A stretch of 64,000 nt of DNA from Desmodesmus armatus (taxonomy: Eukaryota; Chlorophyta; Chlorophyceae; Sphaeropleales; Scenedesmaceae): contig VIIQ02000122.1 of NCBI GenBank assembly GCA_007449985.2, forward strand, positions 248,001 to 312,000, in the 5' to 3' direction. Shown here one piece after another: positions 30,093 through 41,968 of this stretch. Each line of letters begins with the position of its first letter. Positions within the stretch are counted from its first letter, which is position 1. The position numbers and the translations under genes are program-made. Below the pieces are notes generated by a model. That model made no database searches. It saw only the letters and a program-made list of their open reading frames with translations, and was not told the origin of the DNA.

Positions 30093-32678
30093 GTGTATTG
30101 TATGAATGTTAAAGCTACAATTTCTGCCTACCATACCACCATACCACAGGGAAACTTTCACAATCACTTTCCGACATTGGCAATGAATTATTTTGATGTT
30201 GTTTTGGCCCGCTCCTCCCTGGAGGCACGGACAAGGCACGGTCCCATCGAGTCACAGTTGGGTAGGGAGCAAAAGTGTCCTCTCTTGAATAGCTCGGACT
30301 GCGTCAGGAAACATCATATTGTATTATACCGCTGTATGATGTCTTACTTGAGTCCTGGGGCCGCTGAATGTTCCGCTCTCGCTGCCCTTCCCAGAACCGA
30401 TCGTCACAGCTTCCCTCTCACGGCCTGCCCACTGGTGATCAATGTACGTCACTATGATGTGGAAAATGTGTCTGTGAGACCCATGGGTTGGCTTGCATCT
30501 CCCCTCTGCACAGGGACAGCTTCCAGGTGTTCAAATGCTCATGGTGGTGTCGCCAGGGACAGGGACACATTCTATCAGCAATGCTGAACATGCACAATTG
30601 CAGTCTTCCATGTAAAGCATCTTGAAGAAGCCCTGGTATCGCCCGTCGGGGCTGGTGCTGCACCATCGCCAGCCTTTTTCCCGTAACTGCTACCACGCTG
30701 TCTGCTGCCAAGGTACATGCCGTACAGCCATCTGTCCGGCCCCTGCAGGTATCTCAGCAGCTGACTGATGCTCAAACTCACGCAGCTGTAAGATCCCCTA
30801 CTGCTGTGCATCATGCTGTCATTATGCGGTCAGACGGGCACTGCCCCCCTGAGGCGCACACTTGCATGAAAGCTCCTACATCCCATTCACTAGCACAAGG
30901 CAAGGCTGCCAATCGAGAAAACAGCACAGCATTACACAGTGGTAGCAGCCACAGCCAAGCTGCTCTGGCAGTGTAGCAGACGACCCTGCTGCAGTTCAAA
31001 GCCTGCCACAGCAGCACTGGAAAACAACATCAGCAGCCAACCCTCGCACCACAGTCCTCACAACCTGCACACAGCACAACAACCTTTGTGAGGTGCCGTG
31101 ACGCACACTCAGCACAACCACAGCACCACCCCTCAGGCCCTGGCACAAACATCGCCTGCTCACACAACTGCAAGGTTGCTGCTGTCTGTCTGGTGTCTGT
31201 CTGGTCACACACACCCCACCGCCCACCAAGAGGCTGGGAAGCTCCCGATGCACTGCAGGCACGCAGCATGGCAACATGAGCCATGGGATGGCGAAACTGC
31301 AACAATGCGTCCTGCTGGAAAGCCAAGGCAGCCTCCATCCATACCTGGCAGTGATGCACGCCGGACACTACACAACAGCACACCCAAAAACGGGCATAAA
31401 TGACGCCCGAGTCAATGACTGTCCCAATTGCCAGCTGCAGCAGCAGTAGCACCACAAGAGCAACCCAAACACAGCCCTACGCATGCGGCGGGGGGCCCCA
31501 CAAAGCAGCACCATGCAGCAGCAGCAGCAGCAAAGGCGCGTGTGATATCAACCAATTAACTCTGCTGCTGCTCAAAAACTGCACCTGGAATTGCATCTGA
31601 CGGAGGGGTGGGTGCCCCAGCATCTGCTCAATGCTTGTGCAAGGCTCAGAGTCCACCAGGCAACCACAGCAACCCCAACCCAGCGGTCATGACACCTGTT
31701 GACACTGCTGCGAACCAGCACACGCTGCAAACACAAGCTCTGGCTACGCCCACCCACAGAGACATGTGTGCCTGCGCCACAGCACGGGCCCAGCCACACC
31801 ACAACTGCGCTGCAACACCAACTGCCACTGGTGTGGCACTGCTACACCAGCAGCTGACACAACCGGTCCACTGCATACATGCTCACGTGACGAAGCAGCG
31901 CTGAAGCCATGTGGCAGCGCCACGGCAGGTGCTTTGCAGCAGCGCAGCCGCAGCTGCTGGTGCATGCGATAAGGCTGGAATGGAGTCCAAATCAACCAGG
32001 GATGCTAGGCACTACGTGCAGTGCGCAGCGCAAGGACAGCACGCGCGCATACGCGCGTGCTGCTTGCACAGTGCAGGAGACAACAAAGATGCGGGACAGC
32101 AAACAACCGCCATGAGCACAGGACCGCATGAGCGCTCCGCCGCTGCTGCTGTCGTGCATCCGCTGCTGCCACGCTGCCGTGCAGCTGCTGCTCCGAGAGG
32201 CCCAGGCGACAGCCCCTCTGCTGTGCTCTTGTCTGTTGCAGCAGGGGCTGGGATGCGCATCGCCTACTGCTGCTGCTGCAGGTGCTGAGAGTGCGCAGGT
32301 GTTGAACAAGTGCGCCGCACCTGCTGCTGGCTGTGCTGTCAGGTGGTGGACGCCTGGCTGCCAGCCGCCCTGCATGCTGGGCATGATGTGTAGGCGGCAG
32401 CCCGTGGGGTGCTGCTTGCGCACGGGCCCTGCGACTGCGGTACATCAGCTCTTTTGCTGCTTGAAGCAGAAAGCATGCCACGCGCTGGATATGTGCAGGA
32501 CGCTGCCGCTGCAGCACTGCCCCGGGAACGGGGAGGGAGCTGCAGTCGCAGCGCCTAGCTGCGGTGGATGCAGGCAAGCCCACACACCGCCCACACACCC
32601 GTTACCATCGCGGTGGGTCTCTAGGATGGGCTGCTGCTTGCCATCGATACAGCACCAGCGGCTAATATGCTGCTGCAG
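30093..32678. other. Gene-poor interval between ABCC copy 2 and the ELF4-like gene
   Basis: An open frame of 164 codons (30093-30587, plus) is the longest, but it has no recognised similarity and no supporting splice context. The region nearest 32678 should hold the 3' UTR of the ELF4-like gene. I see nothing else supportable. Confidence 0.4.
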
Positions 32679-32948
32679 TCACTTTGGGCCTGCTGCTCCT
32701 GCTGCTGTTGTGCCAGTCAGCACGTGTGACAACTGATCATACAGCTCTGTGATGCGCTTCACGTTGCTGTTGAGCTCCCTGATTAGCATGACATTGCGCT
32801 GCAGGGCCTCAGGGGTGCGGGTGGTGTGGTTCTGGTTGATCTGGTTGATTAGCACGACGTTCTTGTCCAGGAGGACCTGCACGTCCACAAACTTGTCTGC
32901 CCCCGGCCAATCAGGAGCTGAGCCATCGTTCAAAGCATCCTGCTGCAT
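32679..32948 (-). CDS. ELF4-like (EARLY FLOWERING 4 family, DUF1313) protein
   Basis: An 89-aa protein whose residues about 18-80 match the ELF4 helical domain: FVDVQVLLDKNVVLINQINQ, then NH, a run LQRNVMLIRELNSNVKRI, and TELYDQLSHVL. In land plants ELF4 is a small nuclear protein of the evening complex (ELF3-ELF4-LUX), which gates circadian and light signalling; ELF4-like paralogues are similar. That the algal protein has the same role is inference. The ATG at 32948 gives MQQDALNDG; the frame is open a little further upstream past a CTCCAG acceptor-like site, so a short 5' exon is possible. It is divergently oriented to PEX5, with 447 bp between start codons, suggesting a shared promoter region. 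The C terminus after LTG is Thr/Ala/Gly-rich and unconserved. Confidence 0.75.
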   Translation of the reverse strand: MQQDALNDGSAPDWPGADKFVDVQVLLDKNVVLINQINQNHTTRTPEALQRNVMLIRELNSNVKRITELYDQLSHVLTGTTAAGAAGPK

Positions 32949-33395
32949 GCTGGAGTTGCTGGGAACGCTGGAGACAGATCACACTGGCTGCTGTCAGAGT
33001 CAGAGGACGGCAGGAATGTGGTGTGAAGGTGCTGCGCGGGATACATGGTGCTTGTCTTGTGCGTGCTTCACTGCATATCTAGACCACAACCTCTGTCCGA
33101 GCAGATGACTAATATGTAGTGCTGCTTGCAACACAGCAACCCGTACACGCGAACAACGCCTTTCAGAAGATAGTCGCACGTCGCGTCTGCATGTCGGAGC
33201 TCCCTTGTTCATTTGGGGCACCACAAGTGCCACTGATCGTCTGGTGTCTTTCCGTGCCAGCCTGGGATCGCAAACCTCTCGTCCTCTTGATACTTTTGTG
33301 GTTTCTCCTGTTCAGCTTCGAAAGCTTATCAAGCTGCACCGAGGCATAACTGTTGGCACGTCAGCAGCAGCAAACAACAGCAGAACACCAGCACC
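32949..33395. promoter_or_regulatory. Shared divergent promoter region of ELF4-like gene and PEX5
   Basis: The two start codons face away from each other across 447 bp. No TATA box or recognised operator stands out. Placement makes co-regulation possible, but the sequence does not show it. Confidence 0.45.
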
Positions 33396-36300
33396 ATGGC
33401 CATGCGCACCCTGGTCACCGGCTCGGACATGTGCAGCGGCTCTGATGGAGCAGGACCATCCAATGCGATCGGAGCACTTGTGAACCAGCTCCTGGGTGGG
33501 GCTTCAAAGACACAAGAGCAGCTGCGGGATGTGAGTGCTGTTGAGCAGGTGTCCCACCAGCATGCACACCATGCAAGCAGCATGGAGTCGCTTACTGAAA
33601 CCTGCTGACACCACTCTGTTGCACTGTGTTGCAACACAGCTGCCAGCACAGCATGCGCCAGGAGGCATGCCGCACCATGCGGGGATGCCGCCAACTGCTG
33701 CAGAGGCAGCAGCAGCTGCGGCAGCCGCTGGCGTGGCAATGCCTGGCATGGCACCACCATCAGCCTCGGTGAGTTACAAAGCAACCCTTGCAAGTCTCAA
33801 GGCAGCAATGGTCGCCTGGCAGTGTCTATGTAGGCCACATGTTCTTGCGCCATGCCAGCCTGGCACTAAGTCAGCACAGGCGTTGCGCACGTGGAGCGGC
33901 CTAAGCACTACTTAGTGCTGCCTGCAGGCAGCAGGAGGTCAGTTACATATCAGTCAGTTACATATCAGTCAGTTACATATCAGTCAGTTACATATCAGTC
34001 AGTTACATATGCTGGGTATGGGGAGGATAAAAGGGGCTCAGGGTTTCAGTGCGCGCGGAACAGCTACACATGCACCAGGTCCCAGCAGTTGTTGCGTCCC
34101 CTGGCCCCCTTCAGCTGCAGTGTAGAATGTCTGTCACCCCTGCCATCAGTACCTGCACAACAGTGGCTCTAGAAATCAGCCATATCTGATCCCGCTGCAG
34201 CGCATGTGCCCATCCCAGCACAGTCACCAAGCCTGCATGCGCTGCAGGCGACCAGCGCACCCCAGCAGCAGGCCCATAGTTGCTGGTCCCAAAGTTGGCG
34301 CTGCCGTCCTGTCCTGCGCGCCAGTGCCTCTCGGCAGTATGCATCGCCTTCGTGCTGGGCTACGTCCTGCCGAAGCAGAGGCCCGCACGCACGCTTGCAT
34401 GATGTGAGATGATGTCCTGCATTTGTATTCCTGCTGCTGCTGCAGATGGCACACTTGGAGGCGTTCTTCCCTGGCGGCCCCAGCTCTTCTGCTGCTGCCT
34501 CCAGGCATGCAGCAGACATGGTGGCCGAGTTTGAGCAGGCGCAGGTCAGTCTTAGCATGTTGCCTTGGTGCAGAGCTGCTGCTCACGTGTCTATGCTGTC
34601 CGTTGTGTCGAGTGCAGCCAGCAGCAGATCAGGCGCAGGTCAGTTGCAGCATGACGGTGTGGTACAGGGCTGCTGCTGGTGCAGCAGTGCGCAGGGACGT
34701 GGGACTAGGGGACTGAGCAAGCCAGCATCAGCCACACAGCAGTTGAGCGAGCGGCTGGCAGGCAGGTCGCAGATGATATGCATGCGTCGATCAGCACACA
34801 CACAGCAACGTGCATGCACATGCAAGCCCTGGATCCTGCGTCAGATATATCCGTCCGCAGCACATATGCGCGGTCACCTTGACAGCACACATCAGGGCTG
34901 CCTTGCTGCTGCGTCTGCCACTGCCTTTCCTGTATTACAGCACGCTGGAATGCTGCCAGGCTTGCCGCATGGCCAGATGCCCATGGGCCCGCCGCCGCAG
35001 GGCATGCCGCCACCGCCGCCACCCATGCTGGGTGAGGCCCTGAAGGTGAGCCGTTTGTTTTAGTCACCGAGGTTTTACTTGTGGGATAGCATAGGGTTTT
35101 CATTGTATGGTTTCGTTTGAAAATCAGAGCCACCGCCGCCACCCATCCTGGGTGAGGCCCTGAAGGTGAGGCTGCTTGTTTTGTGTGGACAACTGTTCTG
35201 TGTGCACAGCAAAGGGTTCAGCCATCTTTCCCCGTGCGGCATACCCTTGAAGACAGCATATGTTGCCTTTACTTGGACTGCGTGCCCAGTTGCCTTGTCT
35301 CGGCTGTTGTTAATCTTGACTTGTCTTCGCAGGCATTCCTCAGGCCGGGAGCACCCATGCAGCCAGGCCTCATGCCAGGGCTACCACCGGGGACGCAGCT
35401 GTCCCTCCCTGATGCTGTGCGGCTGCGTGACAGGGCGACCATCCTGGCGCGGCAGCTGTATGCAGCACCTGACGGGGCAGGGCCTGCCATGGCGGACCAA
35501 CAGGTGCGGCGGCTGCAGCAGGCGGTGGCAGCAGGCGATGGCAACAGGCTTACCCGCGGCCTCATTATGTGCAGTGGCTGTTGCACAGATGTAGTTGTGG
35601 CTGCGTGCTGGCTGCGCTGTGTGTTCGCTGCGCTGTGTGTGCTTGCTGTGCTGTGCTGTGCGTCGTACGTCCACCTTGGGTGGATTGGGTCAATGTCTCA
35701 GCTGGTTTTTCAAAAAGCCTCATACAGTTGTGGCACAGGGTCAAGCCTACACCATGAGCCAGGCTTGACCGACATCGCCAATCATGGGCAAGCATATGCC
35801 TAGCATGCAACACGCACTCAACCAACACCATTTGCGCCCTTGGCCGCCATATCGTTGTCACCCTTGTGAATGTATCGTCTAAGGTGGCGGCTCTGCTGCA
35901 TTCGCTGTCAATTGACCCAGGCAGCTTGCCTCTGCCTAGCCAACTTTGGCCGGTCAACCATCATTTGCGCCCTTTGTTGCTGCCATTGTGAACGTATGGA
36001 TACAGGTGGCGGCTCTGCTGCATTCGCTGTCGACCGACCCAGGCAGCTTGCCTCTGCCTAGCATACAACATGAGCCGGTCAATGATCACTTATGCGCTTG
36101 GCCGCTGTGTTGCTGCCCGTGTGGATGCCCTGTTACAGGTGGCGGCTCTGCTGCATTCGCTGTCGATCGACCCAGGCAGCTTACCAGCAGAACTCCCCCA
36201 CCAGGCAGCGCCAGCACAATGGGCAGCAATCTGGGAGGGTCAAGCAGCCAGAGGCCACCCTCCCGAGCCACTGGTAGGGGCGGATGTGGCAGCAGCACAC

Positions 36301-39300
36301 GCGCACGCAGCAGCAGCACGGGCCGCTGCAGCAGGGGCAGGGCCACCCGCATGGAACGGCATCTGGCAGCAGCAGCAGCAGCAGATGCGGCAGCAGCAGC
36401 AGCAGATGCCGCGGCCGGCGTCGACGGGCTGGGCGGATGAGTTTGCAGTGCAGCGGCAGCAGCAAGCCGGGCCGGGTAGCTGGGCTGAGGAGTTTTCCGG
36501 CCAGCAGGAGGGTGGGACTGCAAGTGACTGGGCGCAGGGCTTTGCACAGGAGCAGGAGGAGGCAGCGGCGAGTCGACATGGCAGCGCAGCAGCAGGAGCA
36601 GATGCGCAGGCCACCAGCGCGCGGCTTGTGGCTGCGTTGACGGCTGATGGAGACCCCAAGATGAAGAACAGCAAGTTTCTGCAGTTCCTGTCGAAAATGA
36701 GCAAAGGGGAGCTCATGTTTGAGGACAACAAGGTGTGTGCGGGGTGGTCGTTGTGCTTGTATTTGGGGGGGGGGTGCCTTTTGAGTGGCCTTGTGCTGTA
36801 CCTGTGTGCTGTATGTGTGTTGAATTGAAGATGAGCACAGGGGACTTGATGTTTAAGGTTTGAGGACAGCAAGGTTTGTACGGGGTTGTGGTGGTCTTGT
36901 TCATGCCAGCTGGATGTGCGCACTTTGCGGACAGCGTCCAACACAGCGTGCAGGGTGCGCAGGGACAGGAGGACAGCAGCCCACCAAGTGGGTTCTGCAG
37001 CTGCGCTGTCTGTGCACAGCTAGCGCAGTCAGGCCGTCACCTAGGCAAGGGTTGCGCAAGGAAGCTGCATGTGCAGTGCTGTGCGCGCACCGCCCGGCAT
37101 TTTGTCGTTTGTGCATTTGAACAGTGGCTGCATAGCCTCGCCTGTTGGGAAGCGGCACTTCAGGAGAGAGGCTATGCAGCTCACGGCTCTCTGTTGGAGG
37201 TGCCAACTTGTGGATCGTTTCTCCTTCCTTGGCAGTAGCACTGAGCTCGTCTTCACGCACTGTTTCCTGCAGTGCCTGCACTCACTTTCAGCTGTCTCTG
37301 TCTGTTCTTGCTGTGAACTTTGTGCGCTGCGTGCTACACGCTGTATCCGCCCCATGCGTGCCTGCAGGTCGTAGAGAAGGCACCGGGCCACTCCTGGGCT
37401 GAGGAGTTCGGCGGCACAGCAGCAGCAGCGGGGCCGTCGACAGGATGGGCATCTGAGTTCCAGCAGCAGCAGCAGCAGCAGCGTGCAGGACCTGCGCCGC
37501 CGCGTGACTGGGCGGTCGAGTTTGCTAATGGTGTGGCCAACATTGACATAAACTCAGAAGGGCTGACGGATGAGCAGCTGGAAGCGGCTTGGGCGGCGGT
37601 GGGAGGTGAGAGGGGGCTCACGGCAGTGCGTCAATGTATCGTTTATGAGCTTCTACTTTGGCACGTCGGCATACCCAGAGTGCCTTTTCGAACAGCAGAG
37701 AGGCACTGCCCAGCGCATCAAGCAGACCACTTTGCTTTGCTTTGCTTCATGCGGACCCAGGCCAGTCTGCTTTACTTGGGCAATGCCCAAGCACACGCAA
37801 AGCAGAGGGTACAGCGTATGGGCAAAAGCTTAGCGTAGTTGGCTTGATGCAGATACACGCAGCAGTCCTCAATGAGGGAATGAACCCCCGCGCAAAAGAC
37901 TGCAGCCTGCAAGCTGCTCGTGCTGCTGTGTGTTGTCCCCATCAATCAGGTGGTTGCGCTGCTGGCACTTGGGCGCAACAACCCGTGCTGCTGCTTCTCT
38001 GGCGTACCTGGCACATTTACTTTGTAACGTTCAACGTTACAAGTTGTACCCGTGCTGCTATCTGCTACCTCAACCTTTTTGGCAGGTGCTGGCGCTGGTG
38101 GTACTTGGGCGCAGGAGTTTGCCGACAATGAAGCTGACGTTGCAGACTGGGACAGCATCTTTGCACGCAATGCAGAGGCCGGTGTGGCCGCAGGCGCTGC
38201 TGTTGGTGACGGGGAGTACGTGTTCTCGGAGGCCAACCCCTTCCTGGGTGATGTGGCTGCGTTTGACAAGGGGAAGGACCTGTTCAAGCGGGGGCTGCTG
38301 AGTGAGGCAGCACTGGCACTGGAGGCTGAGGTGGGCCTATGTTCATCATTTCTTGCATATCTCTTCATTTCATGCTTGCGTCGTTCTTGTAGACCTGAAT
38401 CGAAATGTCTCTTCATCTATGCTTGAGGGGATAGCTATAGCGGGAAGGTTGGTTGGACAAGTCACTGTGAGACAGGGGTGCGTGTGTCAGCGTGTGGTTG
38501 AGCTGTTGCACCTGGACTGTTTTAGACGACAGCGGCAGGATTGAAGCCATGTGCGATTTATCTGGCTCGCTTACTCCCCGCTGTTGTGCCTGTCTGTCTG
38601 TTGTTGGGCTGCAGGTGCGGCAGCACCCAGACAATGCTCCAGCGTGGCGGCTGTTGGGCACAGTGCACGCAGAAAACGACGATGACCGACAGGTGACGTG
38701 GATGCTTGGTTGGATCACCAGCAAGTGAAATGTACAGTAGCAGGGCTCTAGCCTGCTTCACACATTCCAACCACCAAGTGTAGTCATCTACAGCAGTTAG
38801 TTTTGGTGTGTACAGCCTCGCTGCTGACTGAAGGGATGTGGCCTATCGAAAGCTGCAACCCTACTTGCGGTGTGTTTGTTGGCGTGCCTCGTGTTTGCCG
38901 GTGTGCTGGTGGTGCGTCGTTGCTTCTTCAGGCCATCGCTGCTCTCAACAAGGCCTTGGGTGCTGACCCCACCAGCCTGGAGGTGCTGCTGTCACTGGGT
39001 GTCAGTCACACGAATGAGTTGGATGCAGGTGAGTGAGGAGCGGCAGCGCGTGCATTGTCACTGTGTGTCCAGCTCCCCGCGCCCAGGGAAGCGCACACTG
39101 TCGGACTGATGGTTACGTTTTAACGTTGGTGTGGAAGTGCTGCACAGAGCTGGTCAAGGCATGCGGCGTTCGGGTGGACACCCGTGACAGCATCCATGGC
39201 ATGCATGCATGTCTGACACACAAGGCTGCGTCAGACAGGGCAGGCAGCGGTTTGACTGGAAGGAGCTTGCAGCTAGTTCGTGGCACGCGTCCCCTGACCA

Positions 39301-40695
39301 CCTGGTGCTTTCCCAACACTGCCACACAGTGTTCCTGTCAGAAGGGACCATAAGGTTCATGCTGCGATGCAACCAGCCAGTCACTGGTTGAGTCAAGTCA
39401 GCAGTTTGTGTGTGCCTGTGTGTCATGAGTCGTGTCCCCGTCTGTGTGTGTCTGCAGGCAAGGCGCTCAGCTTCCTCAGCCGCTGGTTGGCAGCACACCC
39501 CACTTACAAGGATGCAGCAGCTGCGGCAGGCCTTCCCCCAGACAGCAGCCAGATCCTCAGCCACACCAGCAGGTGAAGGGGTTACGGTTTGGGGTTTGGG
39601 ATCAGGACCCCCCCCCAACACACACACACAGCATTGTGCACAGCATCGTGCAGCAAAGTGTCAGTGCTATCGGGCTCAAAGCGGGTGACATGTGTGTGCT
39701 GATCGGCCAGTTGGACTGAGGCATTGTCAGGGTGCTGTCACATGGTGTGTGCATCATAAGGATTCAGCAGAGAGATAAGGCATCATAGCAAGGTCTTTGC
39801 AAACCCTGTGCATGTGAGGGTTTTAGGAGCAGAGAGGCAAGGCTGTGTGGGTGTTGGCGAATCACCGCTGCTGTCAGTGAGTCCTTGCACAATGCGCGCA
39901 TACGAACGCCCAGCCGACCCCACTGCTATGCTGTGTTGATCTGCTTCGCACTGCAGGCTGTTTGAGAGCACCTCCAAGGCGCACCCTGAAGACTCAGAGC
40001 TGCAGCTGGCGCTGGGTGTGTTGCACCACCTCAACAGGCGCTATGATGCAGCCATTTCGGCCTTCCAACGCGCACTGGAATTGCGACCTGGGGACTACAG
40101 GTGCGCATGCAGACAGAAACAGCAGTGCACGTCAGGGCAATGCAGTTTCCTGTCAGCCGCTGTGTGCGCAAGGCTAATTGCCTGCCAGGTGATGTGTGTG
40201 CTTGCATTGCGCCTGTCAGGTAGGTGAAACGCCATGCATGCAGGGCCTTGCTCGGTGCGCAAGAGCACAACACCATTGTCTGGGTGCACTTCACTCCAGC
40301 ATGCTGACAAGCACATGTTGCTGATATTGCTGCTCCGTCGCTTTGCTTCTGCTGCTGTCGTTGCCGCTGTGCCCCCCTGCAGCTTGTGGAACAAACTGGG
40401 GGCCACCCTGGCCAACTACAGCCACAGCAGCGAGGCAGTTGCAGCATACCGCAAGGCGCTTGACCTAAAGCCCAACTACATGCGTGCCTGGACCAACATG
40501 GGCATCAGCTATGCAAACTTGGGTGACTACATGGCCTCTGCTGCTTACTACGTCCGCGCGCTGAGCCTCAACCCCAGCGCTGCACATGTATGGGGCTACC
40601 TGCGCACCAGCCTGGCCTGTGCTGGGCAGATAGAGTTGCTAGGCGCTGTGGACAAGCAAGACATGGATGCGCTGCAGAAAGCGTTGCCGCTGTGA
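33396..40695 (+). CDS. PEX5: Peroxisomal PTS1 import receptor PEX5
   Basis: Thirteen exons: 33396-33530, 33640-33768, 34446-34544, 34941-35045, 35333-35503, 36139-36732, 37368-37605, 38086-38330, 38615-38692, 38932-39028, 39458-39572, 39957-40100, 40383-40695; all phases join, giving 820 aa. The N terminus MAMRTLVTGSDMC and NAIGALVNQLLGGASKTQEQL matches plant PEX5, fixing the start. Exons 6-8 carry eight WxxxF motifs (WADEF, WAEEF, WAQGF, WAEEF, WASEF, WAVEF, WAQEF, WDSIF) that bind PEX14/PEX13. Exons 8-13 encode the C-terminal TPR domain that binds PTS1 (SKL-type) tripeptides, ending in the three-helix bundle after YLRTSLACAG. PEX5 cycles between cytosol and the peroxisome membrane; the conserved N-terminal Cys is C13. 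A TGTAA signal follows 18 bp after the stop. Exon 4 end, exon 6 start and exon 6 end are each partly duplicated in neighbouring introns. The exon 5-6 junction (ADQQ/VAALLHSL) is the least certain. Confidence 0.93.
33940..34010 (+). repeat. 15-bp minisatellite in PEX5 intron 2
   Basis: Five tandem copies of CAGTTACATATCAGT (GTTACATAT at 33942, 33957, 33972, 33987, 34002) lie in the intron between PEX5 exons 2 and 3. Confidence 0.95.
35012..35171 (+). repeat. Duplicated 3' end of PEX5 exon 4 with its splice donor
   Basis: The end of exon 4 and its donor (CACCGCCGCCACCCATGCTG ... CTGAAG/GTGAG) recur exactly 120 bp downstream (donor at 35046, second donor at 35166), with ATGCTG changed to ATCCTG. 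Both copies keep a usable GTGAG donor, so the second could act as an alternative donor only if preceded by an acceptor. Confidence 0.85.
35855..36185 (+). repeat. Triplicated 5' end of PEX5 exon 6 with preceding intron sequence
   Basis: GGTGGCGGCTCTGCTGCATT and the following TCGCTGTCrAyyGACCCAGG occur three times, at about 35883, 36006 and 36139, each preceded by similar intron sequence containing TTGCGCCCTT or TGCGCTTGG and TGTGAA/GTGGAT. Only the third copy continues into the long exon. Units are 123 and 133 bp. The second and third copies have a CAG acceptor; the first has AAG. Confidence 0.88.
36697..36905 (+). repeat. Decayed duplication of the PEX5 exon 6 donor region
   Basis: ATGAGCAAAGGGGAGCTCAT-TTTGAGGACAACAAG/GTGTGTGCGGGG at the end of exon 6 recurs about 133 bp downstream as ATGAGCACAGGGGACTTGAT...GAGGACAGCAAG/GTTTGTACGGGG. 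The downstream copy has lost the reading frame. Confidence 0.75.
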
Positions 40696-40712
40696 TTGTA
40701 TTGATCCGTGCT

Positions 40713-40717
40713 TGTAA
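40713..40717 (+). terminator. TGTAA polyadenylation-type signal after PEX5
   Basis: TGTAA is the usual poly(A) signal of chlorophycean algae. It begins 18 bp after the PEX5 stop codon. That is close, but no better candidate was seen immediately downstream. Confidence 0.45.
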
Positions 40718-41186
40718 ATGAGTTGGAACCTGCTGGGGGCAGTTGTTTTTGTTGTAGAGGTTGTTTGGTACTGCTGATGTGCAGGCATGTGCAGCCCTGC
40801 AAGATGGGCTGACCCGGCTTGGTGCTACCGAAAATCCTGCTTTCAGACAATCAGTTTTGGTCGAGTTGAAACTTTTTCTCTTTGCTGAAGCTGTCCCGCC
40901 GAGGTTCATGGCAACACCCAGACAGACGTCCGAGTGAGAACGGGGCGTTTGAAAACATATAAAAAGCATTGTAGCATGCATTCAGCGTGCCCCTGAATCC
41001 TTACCAAAAAAGCTACCAATTGACGGTCGTTTGGCCCCGAACAGCGACACCTCCGCATATGCGACCTTGCTGCTGTTGCATGGTGCGAAGCACACAGGCT
41101 GTCCACTGGCCCACCAGCTGCCCAAACGCCTCTTTTGGGGTTTCAAGTAACGTCTCAAACGTTTATTCATCGCTTTAGAGAGGACT

Positions 41187-41240
41187 GGACTCTCGCCTGA
41201 CGTCATAGGTCATGGTGACTCTCGCCTGACGTCATAGGTC
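41187..41240 (+). promoter_or_regulatory. Duplicated TGACGTCA (bZIP/CRE-type) palindromes upstream of ABCC copy 3
   Basis: A 29-bp unit (ACTCTCGCCTGACGTCATAG...) is repeated in tandem, placing two perfect TGACGTCA palindromes at 41198-41205 and 41227-41234. TGACGTCA is the classic site for bZIP (CREB/TGA-like) factors. The unit lies about 740 bp upstream of the ABCC copy 3 start and 500 bp beyond PEX5. No matching sites were seen upstream of copy 2. Confidence 0.5.
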
Positions 41241-41557
41241 ATACCTCGGAAGTCAACTGTTCAACGCCTGCAGTGTGCAAGTTGGTTGCTTTGCTGGTTT
41301 GCACCATACCACCTGCTATGGCAGGCCTGCACGCTGAAGTCGTGCTTGTTTGCGCACTTCCAGTCAAACATCGCAAACTGCTGCACCGGCCACCGGCGTA
41401 AGCCAGAGAAGGGCTCCCAGAGCCACTGTGATGTGGATATAGTCTGTTTAGATAGGGTTGTATTAATTCCCGAGGTTCCGAGGCATTGCGCAGCCCTCCT
41501 GCGCATTCGAGGTCTACCACTACTACTAAAACTCACTCCTACAATCGTCCTCCCACC

Positions 41558-41563
41558 TATAAA
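41558..41563 (+). promoter_or_regulatory. TATAAA box candidate for ABCC copy 3
   Basis: TATAAA within CACCTATAAAGCTG, about 410 bp upstream of the start codon, in a position parallel to TATATA of copy 2. A CCCACAG acceptor-like site at about 41919-41925 suggests a 5' UTR intron. Confidence 0.4.
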
Positions 41564-41968
41564 GCTGTCCGAGTTTCTCCCAACACCCAACAAGCATCGC
41601 AGAGTGCACTTGCTGGCTCAGCAACAGCGTGCTGTTGCCTCATCGCTCCAGTCAATCTCAACCGGAAGCACACAGGTCGCTTCCGTCCTCCACGCCTCAC
41701 GAAGCTTGCAGCACTCTTGTAAGTTCTTGGCTGCATTGTTGAGCAGCACTTCTGTTCTTGATTGGCACTGTGCTCGCCTGTCTCGCCAATCAATCAGCGG
41801 GTCGAGCCCGAGCACGCAAAAAGTGCACTGTTATCGATGCTTTTCCGCTTACCCTATCACAAAAACGTATTTCCAGTTGTACCGCACGCGTTGAAATTGC
41901 TGCTGCTGCTCTTGCTGCCCACAGGACCTTCCCTACTACCACCCCCTCTCACTGCGCCAACTGCTCCA

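Noticed and set aside
30093..30587. 164-codon plus-strand open frame upstream of ABCC copy 2
   Set aside because: It overlaps the presumed promoter of ABCC copy 2 and resembles no known protein; an open frame of this size can arise by chance here.
33940..34010. CRISPR-like direct repeats
   Set aside because: The units are 15 bp with no spacers, inside a eukaryotic intron; this is a minisatellite.
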